A stretch of DNA of 64,000 nt from JAGOBP01 sp046328575 (GTDB lineage Bacteria; Chloroflexota; Anaerolineae; Fen-1058): positions 1 to 64,000 of the forward strand of contig JAXLWI010000007.1 of the NCBI GenBank assembly GCA_046328575.1. The letters run 5' to 3'. Both the position numbers and the translations under genes were made by a program. Every line of letters starts with the position of its first letter. The stretch's first letter is position 1. The notes under the pieces are model-generated. The model was given only the letters and a program-made list of their open reading frames with translations, was not told where the DNA came from and searched no databases. Shown one piece after another: positions 34,318 to 41,733 of this stretch.

Positions 34318-34411
34318 ACCCAACGCCCCGCCTACACGCCAGGCCGGACAAAAAGAATGATCTGATCGAACAGGTCAACAATTATTCCAGGTAACCTGAA
34401 TTGGTTTACAC
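34318..34411. repeat. attC-like spacer element (methyltransferase/Imm5 spacer), degenerate
   Basis: Begins ACCCAACGCCCCGCC on the plus strand and ends near GGTTTACAC, 94 bp. The right half has little complementarity to the left half. A REP-like palindrome follows directly (34416-34475), so the element may have been damaged by that insertion. Confidence 0.35.
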
Positions 34412-34415
34412 ATTT

Positions 34416-34475
34416 GCTCTCAGCGGATTGCCAAATCCGCTGACTTTCCGCTGGATTTGGCAATCCAGCGGGAGC
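34416..34475. repeat. REP-like palindrome, copy A
   Basis: Two adjacent hairpins, AGCGGATT-GCCA-AATCCGCT and CGCTGGATT-TGGC-AATCCAGCG, inside GCTC...GAGC. Related copies lie at 40343-40405 and 41622-41670. All three are intergenic and centred on GGATTGCCAAATCC. Confidence 0.75.
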
Positions 34476-34492
34476 AGCTTGGTCAATTGACT

Positions 34493-35014
34493 TCAGCTAA
34501 CCTGAATAAATACGAACCAACAGATTTCGTTGCGCAACTTTTGATCGTCAAGCACGAGAGTCCGGATTTCGCTCGGAAGTTGCGCACGCTGCCATTCGCA
34601 CTCACGCCGACCTACTTCTTCAACCCGATCGTCAAGCGCCGCCGCACGCACAGCCTTGATCGCATAGGCCGCAGCCCCGAGCTCGTGTGCGGCGACATGC
34701 GCCACCACCGCCGCCTGACCGGCGGCATAGGCGGCGTACCGAGCGGCTCCGCTCAATTCTCTGGCTGCAGCCATGGCATGACCACCCGCGGCGCGGGCTT
34801 GAGACATCTTGATCTCGCCGCGCGCCCAGGCTCGAATCTGCTCAATCGCCTGCCGGGGTCGCGGGTCCGCGGGCTGCACTGACTCGAAGAGGGGGAGAAC
34901 GTGCTCGGCGCACGCGGCTGCCCACACCGCCAGCAGCCGATGGTCGGAGTCCGTGAGCGTCCCCCCGCGGCGAATAGTGATGAAGCGGGGGTCGCGGTCT
35001 TTAGGGAGAATCAT
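34493..35014 (-). CDS. Imm5-like putative immunity protein
   Basis: 173 residues, mostly alpha-helical and Ala-rich. It fits the Imm5 pattern: DHRLLAVWAAACAEHVLP, then DPRPRQAIEQIRAW, then repeated His/Ala helices (HAMAAARELSG, AAGQAAVVAHVAAHELG). Imm5 proteins are predicted to neutralise polymorphic toxins; the toxin is not in this window and many stand-alone copies exist. ATG 35014 is preferred; the frame opens at 35062. GTTAGGT lies 24 bp upstream on the minus strand, as for its neighbours. Confidence 0.75.
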   Translation of the reverse strand: MILPKDRDPRFITIRRGGTLTDSDHRLLAVWAAACAEHVLPLFESVQPADPRPRQAIEQIRAWARGEIKMSQARAAGGHAMAAARELSGAARYAAYAAGQAAVVAHVAAHELGAAAYAIKAVRAAALDDRVEEVGRRECEWQRAQLPSEIRTLVLDDQKLRNEICWFVFIQVS

Positions 35015-35038
35015 GATTGCACTTATCCAATGGCATTT

Positions 35039-35140
35039 ACCTAACGCCCCCGGCGTCCCCAAAGGCTGGGGATGGTATCAGCCGACGCCAACCAAGTGAT
35101 TGGGCCTTCCAAATCGCCAGCGGTTGTCGTTCAGTTGCAC
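35039..35140. repeat. attC-like element (Imm5/DUF4287 spacer)
   Basis: Plus-strand ends ACCTAAC and GTTGCAC, 102 bp total, matching the ends and length of the 33357-33458 element. It contains a local hairpin (GGCGTCCCC...GGGG...GACGCC). The right half shares GGTATCAGCCG with the 35739-35833 element (GATATCAGCCG). Confidence 0.5.
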
Positions 35141-35316
35141 ACTTTGATGGACGCGTTTGGGTAGCATAATACGTGCTCGCCGAAAAAGGTATTACCACCG
35201 CCTATCCAGTGTTTACCAGCAATTTGGACTATTTCAGATGCAAACGAGTTTGCCCTAAAGAAGATCTTGTTTGTCGGTGAATAGGCCAACAAACACGGCT
35301 TATGCTATGCAACCGG

Positions 35317-35604
35317 TTATTTTTTAGTGACTTTCTTTTTAGCGGTTTTCTTTCCTTCCAAGTTGAGTGTACCAGACGTGTCACGATGAGTGCCGGTAGT
35401 CTGTTTCACGGTGAATTCTGGACCATGCAAGATTACATGAGCAATTGCTCTGGCATGACCCGTCCCTAAGCCATAATCCGCCTTAAGCCATTCGATAATC
35501 TCTTTATGCGCGGTCAAGTTCTTTTTCTTTGCTTCAACAACGAACTCTTTAGGCGCTTTGCCCGTGATTTCTTCAACTTTATCTAAATAGGCTTGAAATG
35601 ACAT
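35317..35604 (-). CDS. DUF4287 domain protein
   Basis: 95 residues. It has the DUF4287 core: MSFQAYLDKVEEITGK at the start, then HKEIIEWLKADYGLGTGHARAIAHVI, followed by a Lys-rich tail (GKKTAKKKVTKK). Small cytosolic protein of unknown role, usually encoded alone. Start ATG 35604. It belongs to the run of single accessory genes, but no RYYYAAC-type site lies close to its start. Confidence 0.88.
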   Translation of the reverse strand: MSFQAYLDKVEEITGKAPKEFVVEAKKKNLTAHKEIIEWLKADYGLGTGHARAIAHVILHGPEFTVKQTTGTHRDTSGTLNLEGKKTAKKKVTKK

Positions 35605-35949
35605 GGACCTCGCTTTTCCTACCTTTCTTTATGAGATTTTACTGCACCTTAGGATAAGGCCGCAACCTCAAACCCAGGGCGTTGTTTATAGCTGAATCAT
35701 CTATGCCTGGCAGAATAAACGCCCCACGATTGGGCCTCCCCTAATAATCGTGGATGATATCAGCCGCTCGCCGGGCCACACTGGTACCCACGGCGTGTGC
35801 GCAGTTCGACGTATTCACCGCGAAGTGTTAGTGGCCCGCTCATCTAGCGTGTCTCCGCCACAATGCGGCGGGTAAGGCATAAGACGTGCGGCATGACGGT
35901 CGAGTGATGATTAATCCACGAGACTTTCCAAACTGCATTTAGTGTGACG
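35605..35949. other. 345-bp spacer between the DUF4287 and DinB genes
   Basis: Contains the 35739-35833 palindrome-like element and otherwise no ORF with a ribosome site. No terminator is clear after the DinB stop. Confidence 0.5.
35739..35833. repeat. attC-like element, degenerate ends (DUF4287/DinB spacer)
   Basis: About 95 bp between CCCTAAT and GTTAGTG on the plus strand. GATATCAGCCG, GGGCCACACT and GTGTGCGCAGT are shared in the same order with the 36717-36878 element (AGATAAGCCG, AGGCCACACT, GTGTGCGCAGT), so both belong to one family. Confidence 0.45.
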
Positions 35950-36453
35950 TTAACTCGATGCCGCGATCGGGACGAGTGCGCCGGTCGCGTCGCCGTAGTC
36001 CCAACCATCCATGTCGGGCGGCGTGATGCCTAGCGCGCTGAGCATGCTCTTGATCTGCTCGCGATGTTCCGTGGCGTGGTTGATGACTTGCAGCATGATG
36101 ACCCATGGCTCGACAAAGTAGCCGTCTTTGGTTTGCAACTTGGTCTGGAACTGCTGCGGCGAGCCGTCGCGTGCGACAGCGATTAGGCCTTCGCCGCTGA
36201 GACGGACGGACTCCGCGAACTCGGCAAACGCGATCGGCGCGGTGGGCCGCTCGGCCAGCGGCAGCGTCAGCAAAGCCAGGTAACCGCGCTGCGCGGTCAC
36301 CAGATGCTGCAAGGTGCTGCGAATGCTGCCCTTCGTAGCCGAATGCGGTTCGGCGTCGAGTTGCGCGTCACTCAGCGCAGAGCACGCCTCGACGATGCGC
36401 AGATTCGCCCAGGTGTTGTGCTCAAACAATTTCATCAACGTATGCTCAGTCAT
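35950..36453 (-). CDS. DinB-family protein
   Basis: Four-helix-bundle protein of 167 residues. It has the three-His metal site of the DinB/YfiT superfamily: His in LQHLVT (about residue 50), and HATEHREQ (about 133-137). The C-terminus LGITPPDMDGWDY is typical of this group. Most members are thiol-dependent transferases or of unknown function; a role in DNA damage is historical only. Start ATG 36453. It is in the accessory gene run. Confidence 0.88.
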   Translation of the reverse strand: MTEHTLMKLFEHNTWANLRIVEACSALSDAQLDAEPHSATKGSIRSTLQHLVTAQRGYLALLTLPLAERPTAPIAFAEFAESVRLSGEGLIAVARDGSPQQFQTKLQTKDGYFVEPWVIMLQVINHATEHREQIKSMLSALGITPPDMDGWDYGDATGALVPIAASS

Positions 36454-36716
36454 GTTGATCTCCCTTTTTCAGGCCGCCGAACTTTAGTCACAGTCGCGAA
36501 TTGCCCACTGACTGGGGCAGCGTCGTTCGCTGGCGCTGTGCCAGTGAGCACTGGAACGGCTATCGAAAATTCAGTGAGTGGAACGATGGGGCCTGGCTGA
36601 GGCCATTATGCGATAAAGTGGGGGCGAAAGTCAATCAGAAAAATGAAACGCAGCGCAAACAAGACGGCGTTCCGAAGCGTGATTTCGGAACGCCGAACTG
36701 CTCAAACCTGATCGTT
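36454..36716. other. Spacer upstream of the DinB gene with a strong hairpin
   Basis: GGCGTTCCGAA and TTCGGAACGCC (36666-36676 and 36684-36694) form a perfect 11-bp hairpin with a 7-nt loop. On the minus strand it is followed by GTCTTGTTTG, a weak T-run, so it may terminate the lipoprotein transcript. No credible gene seen in the rest. Confidence 0.5.
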
Positions 36717-36878
36717 ACCCAACGCAATCGAGATAAGCCGCGTGCCAGGCCACACTTGCACCCACTGTGTGTGCGCAGTGCGGTGTGTCCGCCAGGCGCC
36801 TCACCGATTGCCAATGGTCAAAACTGATGCTCAACTTTGGCAGCTGGCCGAAGGTGTCGGCTGCACGCCGTGTTGGGT
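36717..36878. repeat. attC-like element with perfectly matched ends (DinB/lipoprotein spacer)
   Basis: Plus-strand ends ACCCAAC (36717-36723) and GTTGGGT (36872-36878) fit RYYYAAC/GTTRRRY and are exact complements. Inside, GCGTGC and GCACGC blocks can pair. At 162 bp it is longer than typical attC sites. Confidence 0.55.
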
Positions 36879-36902
36879 GCGGGCCTATGTGCGAACGTTG
36901 CC

Positions 36903-37693
36903 CTATTTGGTCTTGACCTCGATGGTCCATTTACCATCGGCCTTAACGACCATCAAAAACGTGCTGGGAGAAAGTATCACCTCACCATCATAATTGCCGA
37001 TGTCGTTCACCAAGAGATCGCGCCCGTCATTGCTGTAGCCATAAACCACGAAATTGCTTTGACCTACATGGGTAATGTGTGCAATGTCTGGTGGGTTTTG
37101 ATCGTAGCCAATCAATCGGATTACATCGTTGCCCTTGCCGTCGAAAGTTCCGGGGACTTCAACACCGCGCGCTTCTCTAGCGTGCTTTACCTCAATCGTC
37201 CACGGCCCGCTGGCTTTTATTTCAAAGCGCGTCGTATGTTCACCGTCGCCGAAATCGATCGGCACAATACCGTCATATCGACCGATTGTGTTGACAAGGA
37301 GATCGTAATAATCTGGACTGTCACCGTAATTACGGACTACGAAGTTACCGCCACCGGTATACGTTATATGCGCGATCGCAATATTATACGGATTATCGAA
37401 ATCGACGACTTTGCTACCAGACCCTTTGAGGATAACCGGCGCTGGCGTTGCTGTCGGCGTCGATGTTGGCGCAGGGGTGTTAGTTGGCCGTGGTGTATTT
37501 GTCGGTTTTGGTGTGTTAGTTGGCGCGGGCGTATTCGTGGGTGCTGGCGTATTTGTAGGAGCAGGTGTATTTGTGGGAGCCGTTGTTGGCGGCACTGACG
37601 TGGGTGCCGGTGTTGGCGTTGATGCAGTTCCACATGCGGTCAAAGTGATAAGTGCTAACAGAAAAGCAACTCAAACAAAAATGAACGGCGCAT
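36903..37693 (-). pseudogene. Pro/Thr-rich lipoprotein with a one-base frameshift in the signal peptide
   Basis: ATG 37693 has a good AAAGGAG site and begins MRRSFLFELLF, but this frame stops 13 codons in. The frame that encodes LLALITLTACGTAS, a normal lipobox, starts one base out of phase, at the A4 run 37662-37665 (T4 in the message). One extra T there would join them into a full lipoprotein. The mature part has a (TNTPAP)-type linker (about 20-70) and two beta-domains ending in GPWTIEVK and GKWTIEVK, a repeated motif. It could be a real pseudogene, a slippage site or a sequencing error. Confidence 0.7.
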
Positions 37694-37936
37694 GATCCTA
37701 TCTCCTTTGCAGTTTATGTGGCACTCGCCGGTCTACAACGAAGCACCCAACTAGGATTTAACCCGCGTTTTTTCCGATCTATCTACTTGTAGATAGCCAA
37801 TCTTCCCAATATCATCCGCCTGCGGGCTGATATTGGGAAAAAATTCCTAATATAAACCCGCCAGCGCATGAACCGGTATTTTATCCGCCCTCAGTATAGT
37901 CCGACGTTTGCCCTGCGTCAACGCTCACCTCCATCA

Positions 37937-38045
37937 GAGACCCACTTTCCAGCCGACTCGACCCGTGGCGAACCGCCACGACCCACTTTCCAGCCAAGTT
38001 GACTTCGGGCGCGACGCCCGCGGCCAGTTTCCAGCCAACTTGACC
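37937..38045. repeat. Three diverged 41-42-bp repeats with covarying hairpins
   Basis: CCACTTTCCAGCC recurs at about 37942, 37983 and (as CCAGTTTCCAGCC) 38024. Between copies lie GTGGCG-AAC-CGCCAC and CGGGCG-CGA-CGCCCG: different stems in the same place, each still self-complementary. Confidence 0.6.
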
Positions 38046-38105
38046 TCAGTGGACTCCACCAGGGAATATTTTCAGCGAAACCTTATCAAAACTATCTCCA
38101 CTTAT

Positions 38106-38331
38106 GGCAGGACCTGCTCCGGTTACGGCAGGACTCGCTCCGGTTACGGCAGGACTCGCTCCGGTTACGGCAGGACTCGCTCCGGTTACGGCGGGACTTG
38201 CTCCGGTCACGGCAGGACTCGCTCCGGTTACGGCGAGACTCGCTCCGGTTATGGCAGGACTTGCTCCGGTTACGGCAGGATTTGCTCCGGTCACGGCGGG
38301 ACTTGCTCCGGTTACGGCGGAACTCGCTCAC
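38106..38331. repeat. 21-bp minisatellite, ten full copies plus one partial
   Basis: Tandem unit beginning GGCAGGACTCGCTCC and ending GGTTAC. Ten copies run 38106-38315 and a partial eleventh follows. Copies 2-4 are identical; later ones differ by one to four transitions. Unit length of seven codons leaves all frames open, so apparent ORFs here are artefacts. Confidence 0.92.
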
Positions 38332-38596
38332 GAACTGCTCTTCGCCCGCGTTCTCGAAGATGCCGAATGCTTTTGTCGGCTCGCGGGCCGTTTTCATCCC
38401 CGTCATTCACCGTCCGCGGGGACCCGGACGGTGAGCAGTAGAAACCAAGACCCTTTGGGCACACCGCCTGACGGGTCGGCGTTTACCAATCGAGGACGCG
38501 GTAGATCGCCGTAGTCCGCAATCGGCCACCCTGATGTAAAATTCAAGCGGCGGGCCATTCGCAAGCCGCCATCCAAAATCCGAAATCGAAAAGCGC

Positions 38597-40321
38597 ATGA
38601 AACGTCTGCTTGTCCTGATCCCGCTTGCCTTTCTCGCCGTCTTCTTCTTCTACCCGCTGGCGATTATCACCGCGCGCGGCCTCGCGCCCAATGGCACGCT
38701 CGATCTATCGGCTTTTGGCAAACTCATCGGCAGCCCGTTCTATCTGCAAACGCTGTGGTTCACGTTCTGGCAGGCTACCGTCTCCACTGCGCTCACCGTC
38801 CTCGCCGCCCTGCCCGCCGCCTACGTCTTTGCGCGCTTCAACTTTCGCGGCAAAACCCTGCTCCACGCCCTGACGACCATCCCCTTTGTGCTGCCGACGG
38901 TGGTCGTGGCGGCGTCCTTCTCCGCGTTGATCGGTCCCCGCGGCTGGCTGAACGAATTGCTCAAGCGCGTGCTCAACGTCACCTACGCCCCGATCGATCT
39001 TCAGAACACGATCTGGATCATTCTCTTGGCGCACGTCTTCTACAACTTCACGATCGTCCTGCGCCTCGTCGGCGGTTTCTGGTCCAACCTCGACCCGCAG
39101 CTCGAGCACGCCGCGCGCGTGCTGGGCGCCAATCGACGACGGACGTTCTGGGAAGTGACGCTGCCACTGCTAAAACCCGCGCTGCTGGCCGCCGCACTGC
39201 TGGTCTTCATCTTCGACTTCACCTCCTTCGGTGTGATCCTGATTTTGGGCGGGCCGCAGTTCAATACGCTCGAAACTGCCATCTATCGCCAGACGCAGAT
39301 CACGCTGAATCTGCCGTTGGCCACCGCACTGGCGCTGGTACAGTTGACCTGCACCTTCGCGCTGATGGCCGTGTACACGCGCCTGCAAAATCGCGCCAGT
39401 GTGCCGCTGGATCTGCGTCCGCGCCGGTTGGTGCAGCGCCCACCCATCACACGCGGCGAAAAGGCGCTGGTGGGCGCGGTAATCGCGGGCTTGCTGGGCG
39501 GATTGCTGACGCCGTTGTTGGCGCTGGCGAGCAAGTCGCTGTTTAATGACGCGGGCTTCACGTTGAGCAACTACGTCAACCTCGCCACCAATCCGCGCGG
39601 CTCGGTGCTGTTCGTGCCGCCGCTGACGGCGCTGGGCAACTCGCTCATCTTCGCGCTGGCGACCATGTTCATCGCCTTGCTCGTCGGGCTGCTGGCGGCC
39701 TATTCAAATCCACCGTCGTTGCGAGCCGCAGAGCGGCGAAGCAATCTCAGCGGCGAGGACACGCGATTGCGTCGTCGCCGCGTCCCAGCGGGGTCGCGCC
39801 TCCTCGCAATGACGAGTTCTCTGCTGGAACCGATCTGGCTGCTGCCGCTCGGCGCGTCGGCGGTGACGCTGGGCTTCGGCTTCCTCATCGGCTTCCCGTC
39901 ACTCCGCTCGAGTTGGGTGCTGCTGCCGCTGGCGCACTCGCTCGTCGCGTTTCCGTTCGTCGTGCGCACCATCACGCCCGCGTTACGCAGCATCCGCACG
40001 AACTTGCGCGAGGCCGCCCGCGTCATGGGCGCGAATCCGTGGCGCGTGTGGCGTGAAGTCGATCTGCCCATCATCGCGCGCGCGTTGCTCATCGGCGGCG
40101 CGTTTGCCTTCAGCGTCTCGATGGGCGAATTCGGCGCGACGGCGATGATCAGCCGCACCGATCTGCCCACTCTGCCCTACGCCATCTTCCGCTATCTCAG
40201 CCAGCCCGGCTCCGCCAACTACGGGCAGGCTCTGGCAATGAGCACCCTGCTGATGCTCGTCGTCTCGATCAGCCTCATCGCCATCGAACGCTTCCGCTTC
40301 GGCGATGTGGGGGAGTTCTAA
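38597..40321 (+). CDS. ABC transporter permease, iron/thiamine type, with an inserted repeat
   Basis: Inner-membrane permease of 574 residues with two homologous halves of about six helices each. EAA-type coupling loops are EHAARVLGANRRRTFWEVTLP (first half, about 172-192) and EAARVMGANPWRVWREVDLP (second half, about 473-492), the FbpB/ThiP form. Residues about 374-406 are encoded by a 99-bp palindromic repeat (39715-39813) that sits in frame in a cytoplasmic loop between helices 8 and 9. It works with the ATPase at 40540-41619; no binding-protein gene is in the window. Substrate could be Fe(III), thiamine or another small solute. Confidence 0.9.
   Translation: MKRLLVLIPLAFLAVFFFYPLAIITARGLAPNGTLDLSAFGKLIGSPFYLQTLWFTFWQATVSTALTVLAALPAAYVFARFNFRGKTLLHALTTIPFVLPTVVVAASFSALIGPRGWLNELLKRVLNVTYAPIDLQNTIWIILLAHVFYNFTIVLRLVGGFWSNLDPQLEHAARVLGANRRRTFWEVTLPLLKPALLAAALLVFIFDFTSFGVILILGGPQFNTLETAIYRQTQITLNLPLATALALVQLTCTFALMAVYTRLQNRASVPLDLRPRRLVQRPPITRGEKALVGAVIAGLLGGLLTPLLALASKSLFNDAGFTLSNYVNLATNPRGSVLFVPPLTALGNSLIFALATMFIALLVGLLAAYSNPPSLRAAERRSNLSGEDTRLRRRRVPAGSRLLAMTSSLLEPIWLLPLGASAVTLGFGFLIGFPSLRSSWVLLPLAHSLVAFPFVVRTITPALRSIRTNLREAARVMGANPWRVWREVDLPIIARALLIGGAFAFSVSMGEFGATAMISRTDLPTLPYAIFRYLSQPGSANYGQALAMSTLLMLVVSISLIAIERFRFGDVGEF
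39715..39813. repeat. In-frame palindromic repeat inside the permease gene
   Basis: Ends GTCGTTGCGAG and CTCGCAATGAC, complementary at 10 of 11 positions. The inner arms GCGGCGAAGCAATC and GATTGCGTCGTCGCCGC also pair. Length 99 bp, exactly 33 codons, no stop in the permease frame. It encodes a basic stretch with RRSN and RLRRRRVP. Related to the intergenic copy at 20221-20287. Confidence 0.85.
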
Positions 40322-40342
40322 AAAATACCTGCGCCAAGTTTG

Positions 40343-40405
40343 CTCCCGCTGGATTGCCAAATCCAGCGGAAAGGCAGCGTCACTCCCGCGTGCTGCCAGC
40401 GGGAG
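40343..40405. repeat. REP-like palindrome, copy B
   Basis: Outer stem CTCCCGCTGG/CCAGCGGGAG (10 bp, perfect). Inner hairpin CGCTGGATT-GCCA-AATCCAGCG at 40347-40368. It lies between the permease and ATPase genes. Confidence 0.75.
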
Positions 40406-40527
40406 TCCACCAGCCCGTCGCAAGATTTGCCATTGTCACACTGGCTGCCTGACACGCCTTGCCCGCGTAGCGGAGGCGCACCTGGCGACAGCGTTCGGGC
40501 ATAACACGTAACGGCGAAGTTCTACGC

Positions 40528-40533
40528 TATAAT
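40528..40533 (+). promoter_or_regulatory. -10 element (TATAAT) of the ATPase gene, probably leaderless
   Basis: A perfect TATAAT only 6 nt before the ATG at 40540 implies that the message starts at or beside the start codon. No -35 of quality and no ribosome site. Confidence 0.55.
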
Positions 40534-40539
40534 TGCGGC

Positions 40540-41619
40540 ATGTTGCTGCAAGCCGCTCATCTCCGCAAAGCCTTCACCGCGCCCGTCCTCGACGACGTCT
40601 CGTTTGAAGTCACTGACGGCGAAATCGTGTGTCTGCTCGGCCCGTCGGGCTGCGGCAAGACCACGCTGCTGCGCATCATCGCCGGACTTGAAACCGCCGA
40701 CGCGGGCACCGTCACCTTTCAAGGCCGCGACCTGCGCGACGTGCCGGTGCATCAACGCGGCTTCGGCTTCATGTTTCAAGACTTCGCCTTATTTCCCCAC
40801 AAAAACGTGTGGGACAACGTGATCTTCGGCCTGCGGATGCAGCACCTCGCGCCCGATCAGATTCGGCGGCAAGGCCAGCACGCCCTCGAACTCGTCGGCT
40901 TGAGCGGCTTCGAACGGCGCGACGTCAACCTGCTGTCTGGCGGCGAAAAGCAGCGTGTGGCGTTGGCGCGCAGCCTCGCGCCGCAGCCCCAATTGCTGAT
41001 GCTCGACGAACCGCTTGGCTCGCTCGATCGGCAGTTGCGCGAAGAGTTGATGATCGAAGTGCGCCGCATCTTAAAGAACAGCCACCTCACGTCGATCTAC
41101 GTCACGCACGATCAAGCCGAAGCGTTTGCCGTGGCCGATCGCGTGGTGATCATGAACGCGGGTCGCATCGAACAGATCGGCACGCCGACGGAGGTCTATG
41201 CGCGGCCCGCGTCGGAATTCGTCGCGCGGTTTTTGGGCCTACCGAATTTGATCTCAGGCACGGTGCTGTCACACGCCGCGCACGTCGCGGTCGTTGACAC
41301 GCCGATCGGCGTGTGGCACATCCCGATCGAACGCGCGTTACCCGATCGAGCCGTGACCATTCTAATCCGACCCGATGCCGCCGCCATCGATCCCAATCCC
41401 TTTGACGTCGAATCCGCCGAATGGTTTGCCGAAACGCCGCAGGCTAATCTTATCGAAGGCGAACTGATCGACGTGTCGTTTCGCGGGCGCTATCAGCGCG
41501 TGGTTGTGCGCGTCAACGACCTCGACCTCGTCTTCGAGATCGAAACCCGCTCCGCGCCGGGAGCGATCGGGCAGCGTGTGCGCGTCACGTTGTCCCCCGA
41601 GGCGGTGTTGATCCTATAG
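40540..41619 (+). CDS. ABC transporter ATP-binding protein (FbpC/PotA/ThiQ type)
   Basis: 359 residues. Walker A GPSGCGKTT (about 36-44), Q-loop FMFQDFALFP, signature LSGGEKQRVALARSL, Walker B LLMLDEPLGSLD, H-loop VTHDQ. The C-terminal third (from about 235) is a TOBE-like regulatory domain with VTILIRPDAA. It energises import through the upstream permease. It appears to have its own promoter despite following the permease by about 220 bp, and is flanked by REP-like palindromes B and C. Confidence 0.95.
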   Translation: MLLQAAHLRKAFTAPVLDDVSFEVTDGEIVCLLGPSGCGKTTLLRIIAGLETADAGTVTFQGRDLRDVPVHQRGFGFMFQDFALFPHKNVWDNVIFGLRMQHLAPDQIRRQGQHALELVGLSGFERRDVNLLSGGEKQRVALARSLAPQPQLLMLDEPLGSLDRQLREELMIEVRRILKNSHLTSIYVTHDQAEAFAVADRVVIMNAGRIEQIGTPTEVYARPASEFVARFLGLPNLISGTVLSHAAHVAVVDTPIGVWHIPIERALPDRAVTILIRPDAAAIDPNPFDVESAEWFAETPQANLIEGELIDVSFRGRYQRVVVRVNDLDLVFEIETRSAPGAIGQRVRVTLSPEAVLIL

Positions 41620-41621
41620 AC

Positions 41622-41670
41622 GCTCACGCTGGATTGTCAAATCCAGCGAATTTGGCAATCCGCTGTGAGC
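41622..41670. repeat. REP-like palindrome, copy C
   Basis: GCTCAC...GTGAGC ends around CGCTGGATT-GTCA-AATCCAGCG and TTTGGCAATCC. It starts 2 bp after the ATPase stop; no T-run, so not a standard terminator. Confidence 0.75.
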
Positions 41671-41733
41671 GAGCGGGGAAGTCCAGTTTGGTTGCGCTGA
41701 ACAATTTGATTTACGCCCAAGTCATCACTCATC

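Larger units (their letters stand above)
37694..38596. other. 900-bp non-coding stretch with hairpins and minisatellite DNA
   Basis: Upstream of the lipoprotein: ACCCAAC (37745-37751), the hairpin CTATCTAC-TT-GTAGATAG (37781-37798) and CCCAATATCA...TGATATTGGG (37806-37838). Then three diverged repeats with hairpins (37937-38045) and a 21-bp minisatellite (38106-38331), then CACCGTCCG...CGGACGGTG near 38408-38433. Open frames across the minisatellite exist in several phases because the unit is a multiple of three; none has coding support. Confidence 0.65.

Noticed and set aside
36501..36700. Possible transposase remnant (FSEWNDGAWLRP resembles IS5-type N-termini)
   Set aside because: Match is short, no catalytic residues or terminal repeats, and the frame crosses the strong hairpin at 36666-36694.
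38106..38331. CRISPR array
   Set aside because: Units are head-to-tail with no spacers and no cas genes are present.
37908..38441. 178-residue plus-strand ORF with SGYGRTR repeats
   Set aside because: Its repeat part is the 21-bp minisatellite, which leaves several frames open on both strands. No ribosome site, no signal peptide and no domain.
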